In this document: piece after piece, positions 26,162 to 34,679 of the stretch
Position numbering within the stretch: the first letter of the stretch is position 1
Layout of the letters: each line of letters starts with the position of its first letter
Source: JASBSR01 sp963847575
GTDB lineage: Bacteria > Pseudomonadota > Gammaproteobacteria > SZUA-229
Reading direction: 5' to 3'
Length of the DNA: 64,000 nucleotides
Assembly: GCA_963847575.1 (NCBI GenBank)
Contig: CAWKAL010000110.1
Location: forward strand, 1 to 64,000
Notes under the pieces: model-generated
Told to the model about the DNA's origin: nothing
Database searches by the model: none
What the model saw: only the letters and a program-made list of their open reading frames with translations
Position numbers and translations under genes: made by a program

Positions 26162-27625
26162 TCATTCGAATCCCTTCGGGATTCGCGTATGCCAGTCAGT
26201 TTCCTGCTGATATTGATGCGCAACGTTCAGCAGGCGGCTTTCTTCAAAGTAATTTCCGATCAATTGCAGGCCTACCGGCATGCCATTGGCAAACCCGGCC
26301 GGGATCGACATGCCGGGCAGGCCGGCGAGGTTGACTGCAATGGTGTAGATGTCAGACAGATACATCGATATCGGGTCATCGGCTTTTTCACCGATTTTGA
26401 ATGCCGTGCCCGGGGCGGTCGGCCCCATGATGACATCGACTTTTTCGAATGCCTTTTTAAAATCGTCACTGATGAGGTGGCGCAACTGCTGTGCTTTGAG
26501 GTAATACGCATCGTAATAACCGGCAGACAGGGCATAGGTACCGACCATGATGCGGCGCTTCACTTCAGCACCAAAACCTTCGCCGCGCGAACGTTCGTAT
26601 AAATCTGTCAGGTCTTTCGGATCTTCACAGCGATAACCGTAACGTACACCATCAAACCGTGACAGGTTGGCGGAGCATTCCGCCGGCGCGACCACGTAAT
26701 ACACCGGTACTGAAAGCTCGCTGTTGGGCAGTTCGATTTCAATCAGCTCGGCGCCCATGGATTTGTAGTGTTGCAGTGCCTGCTGAATGACGCTTTCTAC
26801 AGCTGCGTCCATGCCGTGTGCAAAATATTCTTTCGGCAGACCGATGCGCAGCCCGCGCAGCGGCAGGTTGAGCGCATTGGTGTAATCTTCCGTTTCGCGC
26901 TCCAGGCTGGTGGAATCCTTTTCATCAAACCCGGTCATGCTGTTTAACATCAATGCGCAATCTTCCGCGCTTTGCGCCATCGGCCCGCCCTGGTCGAGGC
27001 TGGAGGCAAACGCAATCATGCCGTAACGCGACACTGTGCCATACGTCGGTTTCAGCCCGGTAATGCCGCACAGCGCAGCTGGCTGGCGAATCGAGCCGCC
27101 GGTATCCGTGCCAGTCGCAGCGGGTGCCAGCCGTGCTGCCACGCTCGCAGCCGAACCGCCGGAGGATCCACCGGGGACACATTCAAGGTCCCATGGATTT
27201 TTGACTGCACCGTAGTAACTGGTTTCATTGGATGAACCCATGGCAAATTCATCCATGTTGGTTTTACCCAGCATGACGACGCCGGCGCGTTTAAATTTTG
27301 CCACCACGGTCGCATCGTAAGGTGAAATAAAATTGTCCAGCATTCTCGAGCCGCAACTGGTGCGCACGCCTTCGGTGCAAAAAATATCTTTATGCGCCAG
27401 CGGAATTCCACAGAGCGCATCGGCATTGCCGGTTTTCAATGTTGCATCAGCCGACAGTGCAGCCTGCATCGCCAGTTCTTCAGTCAGGGTGACAAAGCTG
27501 TTGAGCTGCGCATCGTGCTGTTTAATACGCGCCAGGAAATGTTCTGTCAGCTGCTGGCTGCTGACGTCGCCGGACTGCAGCAGGGCTGACAGCTCGCTCA
27601 GTGACTGGGTGTGATACTCACTCAT
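26162..27625 (-). CDS. gatA: Asp/Glu-tRNA amidotransferase subunit A
   Basis: The 487-residue amidase carries the Lys-Ser-Ser triad in context: IPLAHKDIFCTEG (Lys), GSSGGSAASVAA (amidase signature) and TGTDTGGSIRQPAA (cis-Ser and nucleophile Ser). It releases ammonia from glutamine for transfer in GatB. It lies between gatC (51-base gap) and gatB (160-base gap with a repeat). The frame is intact and the length is normal. The stop codon falls inside a run of TTCATT heptamers. Confidence 0.97.
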   Translation of the reverse strand: MSEYHTQSLSELSALLQSGDVSSQQLTEHFLARIKQHDAQLNSFVTLTEELAMQAALSADATLKTGNADALCGIPLAHKDIFCTEGVRTSCGSRMLDNFISPYDATVVAKFKRAGVVMLGKTNMDEFAMGSSNETSYYGAVKNPWDLECVPGGSSGGSAASVAARLAPAATGTDTGGSIRQPAALCGITGLKPTYGTVSRYGMIAFASSLDQGGPMAQSAEDCALMLNSMTGFDEKDSTSLERETEDYTNALNLPLRGLRIGLPKEYFAHGMDAAVESVIQQALQHYKSMGAELIEIELPNSELSVPVYYVVAPAECSANLSRFDGVRYGYRCEDPKDLTDLYERSRGEGFGAEVKRRIMVGTYALSAGYYDAYYLKAQQLRHLISDDFKKAFEKVDVIMGPTAPGTAFKIGEKADDPISMYLSDIYTIAVNLAGLPGMSIPAGFANGMPVGLQLIGNYFEESRLLNVAHQYQQETDWHTRIPKGFE

Positions 27626-27676
27626 TAGTATGCTTTGGTTTAGGCTAATCGGTATAACAAATACAGGTTACAGGAC

Positions 27677-27964
27677 TTACTCGATGACCCGGGGCACCAG
27701 GTAGAGCCCGTTTTCGGTACTCGGTGCGATGCGTTGAAAAACCTCGCGCTGGTTGGTTTCACGCACCTCGTCTTCACGCAGGCGCTGCACCGCATCGAGC
27801 GGATGCGACATCGGCACTACCTTGCTGGTGTCGACAGCATTCATCTGCTCGAACATGTGCAGAATATTGCCCAGGTTGGTAACATAGCCCGGCACATCCG
27901 ACTCATCTATTTTGAGGCGTGCGAGATGGGCAATTTTTTTGACTTGCTCGGCGTCGAGTGACAT
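27677..27964 (-). CDS. gatC: Asp/Glu-tRNA amidotransferase subunit C
   Basis: The ATG at 27964 has GGAG eight bases upstream and gives 95 residues starting MSLDAEQVKKIAHLARLKID, the classical GatC N-terminus. An upstream in-frame start (28000) would add 12 dissimilar residues. GatC stabilises the GatA-GatB complex. It is the first gene of gatCAB and diverges from mreB across about 280 bases. This gap is AT-rich near 28170-28210, with promoter-like TTGACC and TATAAT hexamers in unsuitable spacing. Confidence 0.94.
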   Translation of the reverse strand: MSLDAEQVKKIAHLARLKIDESDVPGYVTNLGNILHMFEQMNAVDTSKVVPMSHPLDAVQRLREDEVRETNQREVFQRIAPSTENGLYLVPRVIE

Positions 27965-28243
27965 GGAAACTCCGCATTGCGCGTTATGGACGTTCTTCAA
28001 GAAGGCGGCAAGTTAGCATACTCTGCGCTTTGTCTCCATACACCAGACTTTATAGATGGAACCCCAGGCCCTTATTAAGGTCTGTTAGTGCGCACTACCG
28101 GCGCCGATTCCACTTGCCCGCAGAGGGTGCGATTGTTACAGTACGCGCACATTTTTCGGCAAATATGACTTTATTTTGTCAGTTTGACCTATATTCTCTA
28201 GCTATAATTAAAACTATAACGATTTCAACAGGTAAGCAGCCTC

Positions 28244-29293
28244 ATGTTACTCAACCGTTTTCGGGGACTTTTCTCGAACGATCTCTCGATTGACCTCGGC
28301 ACCGCCAACACACTGATTTACGCGCGCGGTAAAGGGATTGTTCTCAACGAGCCTTCAGTAGTCGCCGTTCGCCAGGACCGTGGTCCCGGTGGTCCCAAGA
28401 GTATCGAAGCCTTCGGTAAAGACGCCAAGGGCATGCTGGGGCGCACGCCGCAAAACATTACAGCGATTCGCCCGATGCGTGATGGCGTGATTGCCGATTT
28501 CAATATCACTGAAAAAATGCTGCAGCATTTCATCCGCTCGGTACACGAAAGCCAGTTGCTGCGGCCGAGTCCGCGCGTGCTGATCTGCGTGCCCTGCGGT
28601 GCAACCCAGGTCGAACGTCGTGCGATTCGCGAATCGGCTGCCGGTGCCGGTGCGCGTCGAGTCTACCTGATTGAAGAACCCATGGCCGCCGCGATCGGCG
28701 CCGGCATGCCGGTGGATGAACCGCGCGGTTCGATGGTACTGGATATCGGCGGTGGTACTTCGGAAGTGGCGGTGATTTCGCTCAACGGTATTGTCTATGC
28801 CGCCTCGGTGCGTGTCGGTGGTGACAAGTTCGACGAAGCAATTATCTCCTACGTGCGCCGCAATTACGGCATCCTCATCGGTGAAGCCACGGCAGAAAAA
28901 ATCAAGCACGAAATCGGCACCGCCTATCCCGGCAAGGACCTGCTCGAAATCGAAGTCAAGGGCCGCAACCTGTCGGAAGGTATTCCGCGCAGCTTCTCGC
29001 TCAACAGCAATGAAATTCTCGAAGCCCTGCAGGAACCCCTGCACGGTATCGTCAGCGCAGTCAAAACCGCACTTGAACAAACCCCGCCGGAACTCGGCGC
29101 CGATGTCGCCGAACGCGGCATTGTACTCACCGGTGGCGGTTCATTGCTGCGCGATCTTGATCGCCTGATTATGGAAGAAACCGGGCTACCGGTGGTGATG
29201 GCAGAAGATCCACTCACCTGTGTCGCACGCGGCGGTGGTCGTGTGCTTGAACTGATCGACAAGCACGGCGGTGACTTCCTCGCTGTCGAATAA
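28244..29293 (+). CDS. mreB: Rod-shape actin homologue MreB
   Basis: The 349-residue protein starts with a short membrane-binding stretch (MLLNRFRGLFSNDLSIDLGT) and has the phosphate loops SIDLGTANTLIYARGKG and MVLDIGGGTSEVAVISL, plus VLTGGGSLLRDLD. It forms membrane-bound filaments that direct lateral wall synthesis. It begins the mreBCD operon, so the cell is probably a rod. Intact. Confidence 0.98.
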   Translation: MLLNRFRGLFSNDLSIDLGTANTLIYARGKGIVLNEPSVVAVRQDRGPGGPKSIEAFGKDAKGMLGRTPQNITAIRPMRDGVIADFNITEKMLQHFIRSVHESQLLRPSPRVLICVPCGATQVERRAIRESAAGAGARRVYLIEEPMAAAIGAGMPVDEPRGSMVLDIGGGTSEVAVISLNGIVYAASVRVGGDKFDEAIISYVRRNYGILIGEATAEKIKHEIGTAYPGKDLLEIEVKGRNLSEGIPRSFSLNSNEILEALQEPLHGIVSAVKTALEQTPPELGADVAERGIVLTGGGSLLRDLDRLIMEETGLPVVMAEDPLTCVARGGGRVLELIDKHGGDFLAVE

Positions 29294-29377
29294 GGCCATT
29301 GCAGGGCAGATCAGCGTGTCCTGTCCTGTGCACACAGCACAACTGACTGAATCCAACAACTCGAAGCTGTTGTTCTG

Positions 29378-30331
29378 ATGCAAACACTTTTTCTCCAGGG
29401 GCCACCGGTTTTTTTCAGAACACTGGTTCTGATCGTGGCGTCTATCGTGCTGATGACGGCCGACCACCGCTGGCACCAGCTGGAAATTGTGCGCAATGCC
29501 CTGTCACACCTGCTCTACCCCCTGCAGTACACCATCGACCTGCCGATCCGGCTGTATTACTGGGGCGACGAAACCCTTAGCGAGCACCAGACCCTGCTCG
29601 ATGAAAACCGCAAGTTAAAAGATCTCCACCTGCAAAGCCGTGTGCAATTGCAGAAACTTGATATCCTCGAAAAAGAAAACGCCCGCCTGCGCGAACTGCT
29701 CAGCGCCACGCCCAAGATCAGTGAGCGTGTACTGGTGGCTGAAATCATGAGCGTCGATGTCGATCCCTATCGCCAGTTATTAATCCTCAACAAGAGCAGT
29801 CGCGACGACGTGTATGACGGCCAGCCGGTAATCGATGCACAGGGTGTTATGGGCCAGATTGTGCACGTCAGTGCCAGCAGTTCCACCATGATGCTGATCA
29901 CCGACGCCAGCCACGCACTGCCGGTACAGATTGACCGCACCGGTTTGCGTGCAGTGGCATTCGGCACCGGCAAAATTGATTATCTCGACCTGCGGCATAT
30001 TCCACACAATGCCGATGTGCGCGAAGGTGACCTGCTGATTACCTCCGGGCTCGGCGGTCGCTTTCCGCCCAATTACCCGGTGGCAAAAATCACCCATATT
30101 GAACGCCCGATGGGTGAACCGTTTGTAAACGTGCGCGCCGAACCGCTCGCACTACTCGATCGCAGTCGCGAGGTTCTGCTGGTCTGGCACAACCCGCCGA
30201 CAGAAACCGCACCGCCGGTGGATGAACTACCTGTGGTCGAGCCTGCAGCTGACCCGGCCGAAAAGCCTGCCGCAGAGGCCGCCACCCAGGCGGATACACC
30301 GCCGGCCACAAATGTGAGCAGCGATGAATAA
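29378..30331 (+). CDS. mreC: Rod-shape protein MreC
   Basis: A 317-residue periplasmic protein with one membrane span (about 13-32), a coiled coil (about 65-105, LDENRKLKDLHLQSRVQLQK and following) and the double beta-barrel (VDPYRQLLILNKSS, QGVMGQIVHVSASSS, and LITSGLGGRFPPNYPVAKI). The last 50 residues are an Ala/Pro/Glu-rich tail, likely disordered. It links MreB to penicillin-binding proteins. It overlaps mreD by eight bases. Confidence 0.96.
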   Translation: MQTLFLQGPPVFFRTLVLIVASIVLMTADHRWHQLEIVRNALSHLLYPLQYTIDLPIRLYYWGDETLSEHQTLLDENRKLKDLHLQSRVQLQKLDILEKENARLRELLSATPKISERVLVAEIMSVDVDPYRQLLILNKSSRDDVYDGQPVIDAQGVMGQIVHVSASSSTMMLITDASHALPVQIDRTGLRAVAFGTGKIDYLDLRHIPHNADVREGDLLITSGLGGRFPPNYPVAKITHIERPMGEPFVNVRAEPLALLDRSREVLLVWHNPPTETAPPVDELPVVEPAADPAEKPAAEAATQADTPPATNVSSDE

Positions 30332-30806
30332 TAACGCGCGCATCAGCACACTCACGATCATCGCCGCATTCATGCTGACGATTATGCCGCTGCCTGAATG
30401 GGCACAGGCATTCAGGCCTGACTGGGTAACACTGGTATTGATTTACTGGGTGATGGCACTGCCTGCCAGTATTGGCGTCACCATCGCGTGGGGACTTGGA
30501 CTGATGCTCGATGTCACCCACGGCGCCCTGCTCGGCCAGCATGCGCTCGGCCTGGTCATCGCGGTTTATATTGTACATAGCCAGCACCAGCGTCTGCGCG
30601 TGGCATCATTACTGCAACAGGCAATTGTGTTTTTCTTTTTATTATTATTAAAACAGCTGCTGGTGTTGTGGGTGTACGGCATCATGGGACAGGCACCGGA
30701 CACCGGGCTTTATTTTGCACCCAGCCTGGTCGGAGCACTGCTGTGGCCGTGGATTTATATCATCCTGCGCGACCTGAGAAGGCGCTTCGGCTACCGGGCA
30801 ATGTAA
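30324..30806 (+). CDS. mreD: Rod-shape membrane protein MreD
   Basis: A 160-residue membrane protein with about five hydrophobic spans. It carries FRPDWVTLVLIYWVMALP and VAWGLGLMLDVTHGALLGQHAL-type segments (GLMLDV and LGQHALG), which are hallmarks of MreD. It overlaps mreC by eight bases and the next gene by one base (TAATG), so at least four genes are translationally coupled. Confidence 0.95.
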   Translation: MNNNARISTLTIIAAFMLTIMPLPEWAQAFRPDWVTLVLIYWVMALPASIGVTIAWGLGLMLDVTHGALLGQHALGLVIAVYIVHSQHQRLRVASLLQQAIVFFFLLLLKQLLVLWVYGIMGQAPDTGLYFAPSLVGALLWPWIYIILRDLRRRFGYRAM

Positions 30807-31615
30807 TGAAACATCTGCCCGGTAAATCCCTGCTCGACAAGTACATCAAGCCGATTACCCGGCTGCATGTCGATCAGACCATCGCTGACGAAAAAAACAC
30901 CCATGAAATTCGCGTGTGCATAAAACGCATACGCGCCATGCTGGTGCTGCACGAAGCACTTAGCGGACACCAGCCGGAATTCGCGCAGCTGGATGATTAC
31001 CTGAAACAGCTTAAAAAGACCCTTTCTGCCTGCCGCGATCATGATGTTTTGCTGGTACTGCTCGACAGCATTATTGCAAAAGTAGATGAGCCAAACGTGC
31101 TCCAGCTGTTCAGCAGCACCCGGACCAGCATCGCCGAATCCAGCCTGCCGCAGCTGTACGATGTCAACCAGGTCGAGCACATGACTACTGACATACTGAA
31201 CGCCTACCAGGCATTCCCGCTGATCGATGTCCGGGTTAAAAACATACGCAACTACCTGAAAAAAAGACTGCGGAAAACCTGCAAACAAGCCGACCTGCTG
31301 ATCAGGGAAGCCGACTGCATCGCCCTGCATTCATGGCGTAAACAGGTCAAGCGACTGTATTACCAGGCTGATGCGCTGCGCGCTGTCAGCGGCAAATCAC
31401 CCCTGCCAAACAAAACCCTCGAAAAGCTCGGCGAAAAGCTCGGTGATATTCATGATTTATGCGTACTGGAAACGACCCTGCAACACCAGCTTGCCATGCA
31501 CCCAGAGCTGGCAAGCCCGTCGACCTGGCAGCAGGCACGCCAGCTGTTAAATACAAAACGCGCCCGCCTGCTGAAACAATGTCAGCGCCTTTCTAAAAAA
31601 GCCTGTGTAAAATAA
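30806..31615 (+). CDS. CHAD-domain protein
   Basis: The 269-residue product is helical and rich in His and basic residues. It has the CHAD pattern with repeated conserved charged helices: EIRVCIKRIRAMLVLHEAL near the N-terminus, then ACRDHDVLLVLLD and ALHSWRKQVKRLYYQADALR further on, and KLGDIHDLCVLE. CHAD domains bind polyphosphate and often partner CYTH proteins. No CYTH gene is seen here. The ATG overlaps the mreD stop by one base, linking it to the rod-shape operon, which is not a usual association. Confidence 0.88.
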   Translation: MKHLPGKSLLDKYIKPITRLHVDQTIADEKNTHEIRVCIKRIRAMLVLHEALSGHQPEFAQLDDYLKQLKKTLSACRDHDVLLVLLDSIIAKVDEPNVLQLFSSTRTSIAESSLPQLYDVNQVEHMTTDILNAYQAFPLIDVRVKNIRNYLKKRLRKTCKQADLLIREADCIALHSWRKQVKRLYYQADALRAVSGKSPLPNKTLEKLGEKLGDIHDLCVLETTLQHQLAMHPELASPSTWQQARQLLNTKRARLLKQCQRLSKKACVK

Positions 31616-31699
31616 GCAGGCGCACACCTGCTGCAGCACCCGCGGGCATGCACAAACAAGCACCATCCACCCAATCGCCACAACCCGCGTGAGACACTT

Positions 31700-32443
31700 A
31701 TGTTTGAATGGGTAACACAACCGGAAGCCTGGATCGCGCTTAGCACACTGATTGCATTAGAGATCGTGCTGGGTATCGACAATATTATTTTCATTTCCAT
31801 CCTGGTGGGAAAATTACCGAGCCATCAGCGCAACAGTGCACGACAGATTGGACTGGTGCTGGCCATGCTGATGCGACTGGCGTTGTTGCTCAGTATCGTC
31901 TGGGTCATGGGCCTGGTAAGTCCATGGTTTACTATTTTCGATAACGCGATTTCCGGACGTGACGTGATCCTGATTGTCGGCGGGCTATTCCTGTTAACCA
32001 AGTCGACCCACGAAATCCACAACAGCCTGGAAATTGTCCACCCTGACCAGGCGAGTCCAGCGAAAAGCAGTTACCTGTCAGTCATCGTGCAAATCGGATT
32101 GCTGGATATCGTGTTCTCGCTCGATTCCGTAATCACCGCGGTTGGTCTGGTCCAGCATGTCAGCATCATGGTGATTGCCATCTTGCTGTCGGTGGTGGTG
32201 ATGATTTTTGCAGCCAGGCCCATTGGCGAGTTTGTCGACGCCAACCCCACCATTAAAATGCTGGCGCTTTCATTCCTCATGCTGATTGGTGTCACCCTGA
32301 TTGCAGAAGGCTTCGATGTGCACGTGCCCAAGGGCTATATTTATTTCGCCATGGCATTCTCGGTTGGTGTAGAACTACTCAACATCAGGGTGCGCAGGAA
32401 AATCAAAACCGAGGTCATACAGCTCAGCAAAAATATATCCTGA
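31700..32443 (+). CDS. TerC-family integral membrane protein
   Basis: The 247-residue protein has about seven membrane spans and the TerC motif set: LIALEIVLGIDNIIFISILVG near the N-terminus (with GIDN) and IGLLDIVFSLDSVITAVGL (with SLDS) in the middle, both with acidic residues in membrane helices. Family members have been linked to tellurite resistance and to metal (manganese) handling during membrane protein export. It is a single gene 84 bases after the CHAD gene on the same strand. Confidence 0.92.
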   Translation: MFEWVTQPEAWIALSTLIALEIVLGIDNIIFISILVGKLPSHQRNSARQIGLVLAMLMRLALLLSIVWVMGLVSPWFTIFDNAISGRDVILIVGGLFLLTKSTHEIHNSLEIVHPDQASPAKSSYLSVIVQIGLLDIVFSLDSVITAVGLVQHVSIMVIAILLSVVVMIFAARPIGEFVDANPTIKMLALSFLMLIGVTLIAEGFDVHVPKGYIYFAMAFSVGVELLNIRVRRKIKTEVIQLSKNIS

Positions 32444-32516
32444 TTGATTGCATCGAATCACGCCGCAGTTTGCAAGCTGTTGAAACCTGCGTGCCGAACA
32501 AACCGGTATTGTAAAT

Positions 32517-32550
32517 ATGAACTATCTATGAACTATCTATGAATTATGGC
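32517..32550 (+). repeat. Tandem 11-bp ATGAACTATCT repeat at a start codon
   Basis: Three copies of ATGAACTATCT-like sequence lie in a row at 32517-32545, the last changed to ATGAATTATGG, where the UbiA-family gene starts. Starting at the first ATG gives only MNYL before a TGA, so the repeat creates false starts upstream of the real one. Confidence 0.8.
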
Positions 32551-33435
32551 GCCATCATGCGTTCAGCACGCATCCCGTTCCTGGTACTGACGCCGGTGTG
32601 TATTTTCCTCGGCGCCAGCATCGCGATCGCAAACCAGTCAAGTATAGATACACGCATGCTGGCGCTGGTTTTCACCGGCGCTTTACTGGCACACATCAGC
32701 GTCAACATGCTGAATGAATACCAGGATTTCAAAAGCGGACTTGATCTGCAAACAACCAAAACACCATTTAGCGGCGGCAGCGGCGCATTACCAGAAAACC
32801 CAGGCATGGCGAACACTGTGCTGCTGGCAAGCATATTGACCCTGCTGGCCTGCGCTGGTATTGGCATTTACCTGTACATGCTATACGGCCCCGGTATTTT
32901 ACCCATCGGCATTGCCGGGCTGGCACTGGTGGTGAGTTATACGCGCTGGGTCAACCGCCATCCCGTGCTATGCCTGCTCGCACCCGGCGCAGGCTTTGGA
33001 CTGCTGATGGTCGCGGGCACACAGTTTGTGCTTGAGGGCCACTACACGGCCACTGCTTTCCTCGCCGGCGGTGTGCCGTTTTTCCTGGTGAATAATGTAT
33101 TACTGTTGAACCAGTATCCCGACATGGCAGCTGACGCCAGCGCAGGACGCAGGACGCTGCCGATTGTCTATGGTACACATAAGTCTAACCGTGTGTACCT
33201 CGCGTTTGTGATTGCATCTATCATGCTGATCACAACTGGTGTTACGTTCAATATATTTCCCGCCCTCGCCCTGGCCGCACTAGCACCGTCACCACTGGCA
33301 CTCTATGCATTGAATGGCGCCAGAAAATTTAATGAAACAATAGGCGATCATCCGCGCTACCTCGCTGCTAACGTTGCCGCATCCGTGTTAACACCTTTGT
33401 TACTCGGACTTGCGATAATTTATGGTTCTGCATGA
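32539..33435 (+). CDS. UbiA-family prenyltransferase
   Basis: The 298-residue protein has eight or nine predicted membrane spans and both aspartate-rich motifs: NMLNEYQDFKSGLD (N-x3-D-x5-D-like) after the second span and LLNQYPDMAADASAGRRTLP after the sixth. Family members attach isoprenoid chains to aromatic rings (MenA, UbiA) or act on haem or chlorophyll. Here the sequence looks nearest to MenA/UbiA-like members, but the substrate cannot be named. It is convergent with the TtcA-family gene. Confidence 0.88.
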   Translation: MNYGAIMRSARIPFLVLTPVCIFLGASIAIANQSSIDTRMLALVFTGALLAHISVNMLNEYQDFKSGLDLQTTKTPFSGGSGALPENPGMANTVLLASILTLLACAGIGIYLYMLYGPGILPIGIAGLALVVSYTRWVNRHPVLCLLAPGAGFGLLMVAGTQFVLEGHYTATAFLAGGVPFFLVNNVLLLNQYPDMAADASAGRRTLPIVYGTHKSNRVYLAFVIASIMLITTGVTFNIFPALALAALAPSPLALYALNGARKFNETIGDHPRYLAANVAASVLTPLLLGLAIIYGSA

Positions 33436-33446
33436 GACGAGTTAAT

Positions 33447-33597
33447 AATTATCCATGGATGAACGCTGATGAACTCGGATAAAAAGCAGGTCAATGTCTG
33501 CGAAAAACGTAAAACCAGTTAATTTTTGTTTTGCGTTTTTCGCAGACTATTATTTTTGTTGTTATCTGTGTTCATCAGCGTTCATCCGTGGATAATT
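33447..33597. repeat. Nested intergenic palindrome, families B outside and A inside
   Basis: Outer arms of about 36 bases (33447-33482 and 33562-33597) match with a few changes and contain GGATGAACGCTGATGAAC. Inside them lies a second inverted pair, GTCTGCGAAAAACGTAAAAC near 33494 and its near-perfect inverse ending near 33546. It fills the gap between the convergent UbiA and TtcA-family genes. Confidence 0.9.
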
Positions 33598-33641
33598 GTT
33601 CTTTGTTATGAAGATGAAATGACGCGCAGGTTATCAAACTG

Positions 33642-34394
33642 TTAACGCTGCCTGCATTCAGCCGGTGCGCCTTCTGCCATCAATGGCTTGAGCGTAGTCA
33701 GCAAAGACTTGAACAGTGTTTTGTTGCTCGCTTCCTCGCCAGCCAGGAGCTCTTTCATGTGCTGACGCTGTGTTGGCATACTGAAACAGGCGGGACAGGA
33801 ATCTGCAATCACCGGCAATTTGTTATTGTATGCAAAATCACGCGTCATGCGTTCACGCGCATAGACCAGCGGCCGGATAACACGCAGGTCGCCGTCATCA
33901 GTCACATAGTGCGCTTTCATGGTATTGAGCTTGCCACCATGAAAAGCCGACATTAAAAAGCTTTCTGCAAGATCGTCGAGATGCTGCGCCAGTGCAATCA
34001 CGTTGTAATTATTCTTGCGCGCGACACTATAAATCACACCACGCTTGATGCGCGAACAAAAAGCACAATAGGATTTTTTCCCCATGTGTTCATTCGCCAT
34101 ATCCATGATCGGCTCGCGCATATAATGATAATCAACGCCCAGGTCAGCCAGGTAAGGAATCATTGGCGAGGGGTCGAAGTCGCCCGCCATCGGGTCCACT
34201 GTAATCGCGCCAAATTCAAACTTCACCGGCGACACCTTGCGGTAATGATGCAGTATATGCAGCAGTGAAAGTGAATCCTTGCCGCCGGAAAGCCCGAGCA
34301 GCACACGGTCACCCTCGCGCAACATCAGGAATTCCCCCATCGCACGCCCGACCAGGGTCAACAGGGTTTTCGACGGTTTGATAAATTCAGCCAT
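33642..34394 (-). CDS. TtcA-family tRNA thiolation enzyme
   Basis: The 250-residue PP-loop ATPase has LLGLSGGKDSLSLLHIL near residue 35 and two cysteine motifs: CAFCSRIKRG (about 115) and CPACF (about 210). These match the Fe-S-binding cysteines of TtcA, which puts sulfur on cytidine 32 of some tRNAs. The C-terminal region SMPTQRQHMKELL differs from E. coli TtcA, so it may be a paralogous subgroup. It stands alone between two palindromic repeats. Confidence 0.88.
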   Translation of the reverse strand: MAEFIKPSKTLLTLVGRAMGEFLMLREGDRVLLGLSGGKDSLSLLHILHHYRKVSPVKFEFGAITVDPMAGDFDPSPMIPYLADLGVDYHYMREPIMDMANEHMGKKSYCAFCSRIKRGVIYSVARKNNYNVIALAQHLDDLAESFLMSAFHGGKLNTMKAHYVTDDGDLRVIRPLVYARERMTRDFAYNNKLPVIADSCPACFSMPTQRQHMKELLAGEEASNKTLFKSLLTTLKPLMAEGAPAECRQR

Positions 34395-34481
34395 GGCTAT
34401 ACTTCCACAGGCAATCAGCAGGAGTCGCCAATTTTAACAGGTAGCTGGCGGTGGCGCTCACTGAGTTATAAAGCAAAACTC

Positions 34482-34666
34482 AAAAGCGAAACCGCAAAGG
34501 CGCAAAGATTGCAAAGAAAATCTAAATTACAGGGCGGGCTACGCCCGCTAAAAGATACATGCAAGCGTTCATTTCTTACTTTGCGTCCTTTGCGCCTTTG
34601 CGGTCAATTTTTTTACCCTTATCGGTTTTCTCTGCGACCTCTGCGCTCGTCTGCGGTTTCGCCTTT
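34482..34666. repeat. Composite intergenic palindrome with central GC hairpin
   Basis: The left end AAAGCGAAACCGCAAAGGCG inverts at two places on the right: TTTGCGCCTTTGCGG near 34590 and CTGCGGTTTCGCCTTT near 34651. In the centre is GCGGGCTACGCCCGC, a strong small hairpin. It lies between the AAA ATPase stop and the TtcA-family start and accounts for most of this 285-base gap. Confidence 0.85.
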
Positions 34667-34679
34667 AAATCCGTTATAC

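Noticed and set aside
28176..28208. Sigma-70 promoter of mreB
   Set aside because: TTGTCA, TTGACC and TATAAT are present but the spacings (21 and 13) are outside the normal range, so no site is claimed.
28355..29080. A 241-residue minus-strand frame opposite mreB
   Set aside because: Lies inside mreB, no family features, His/Thr-rich composition typical of antisense reading.
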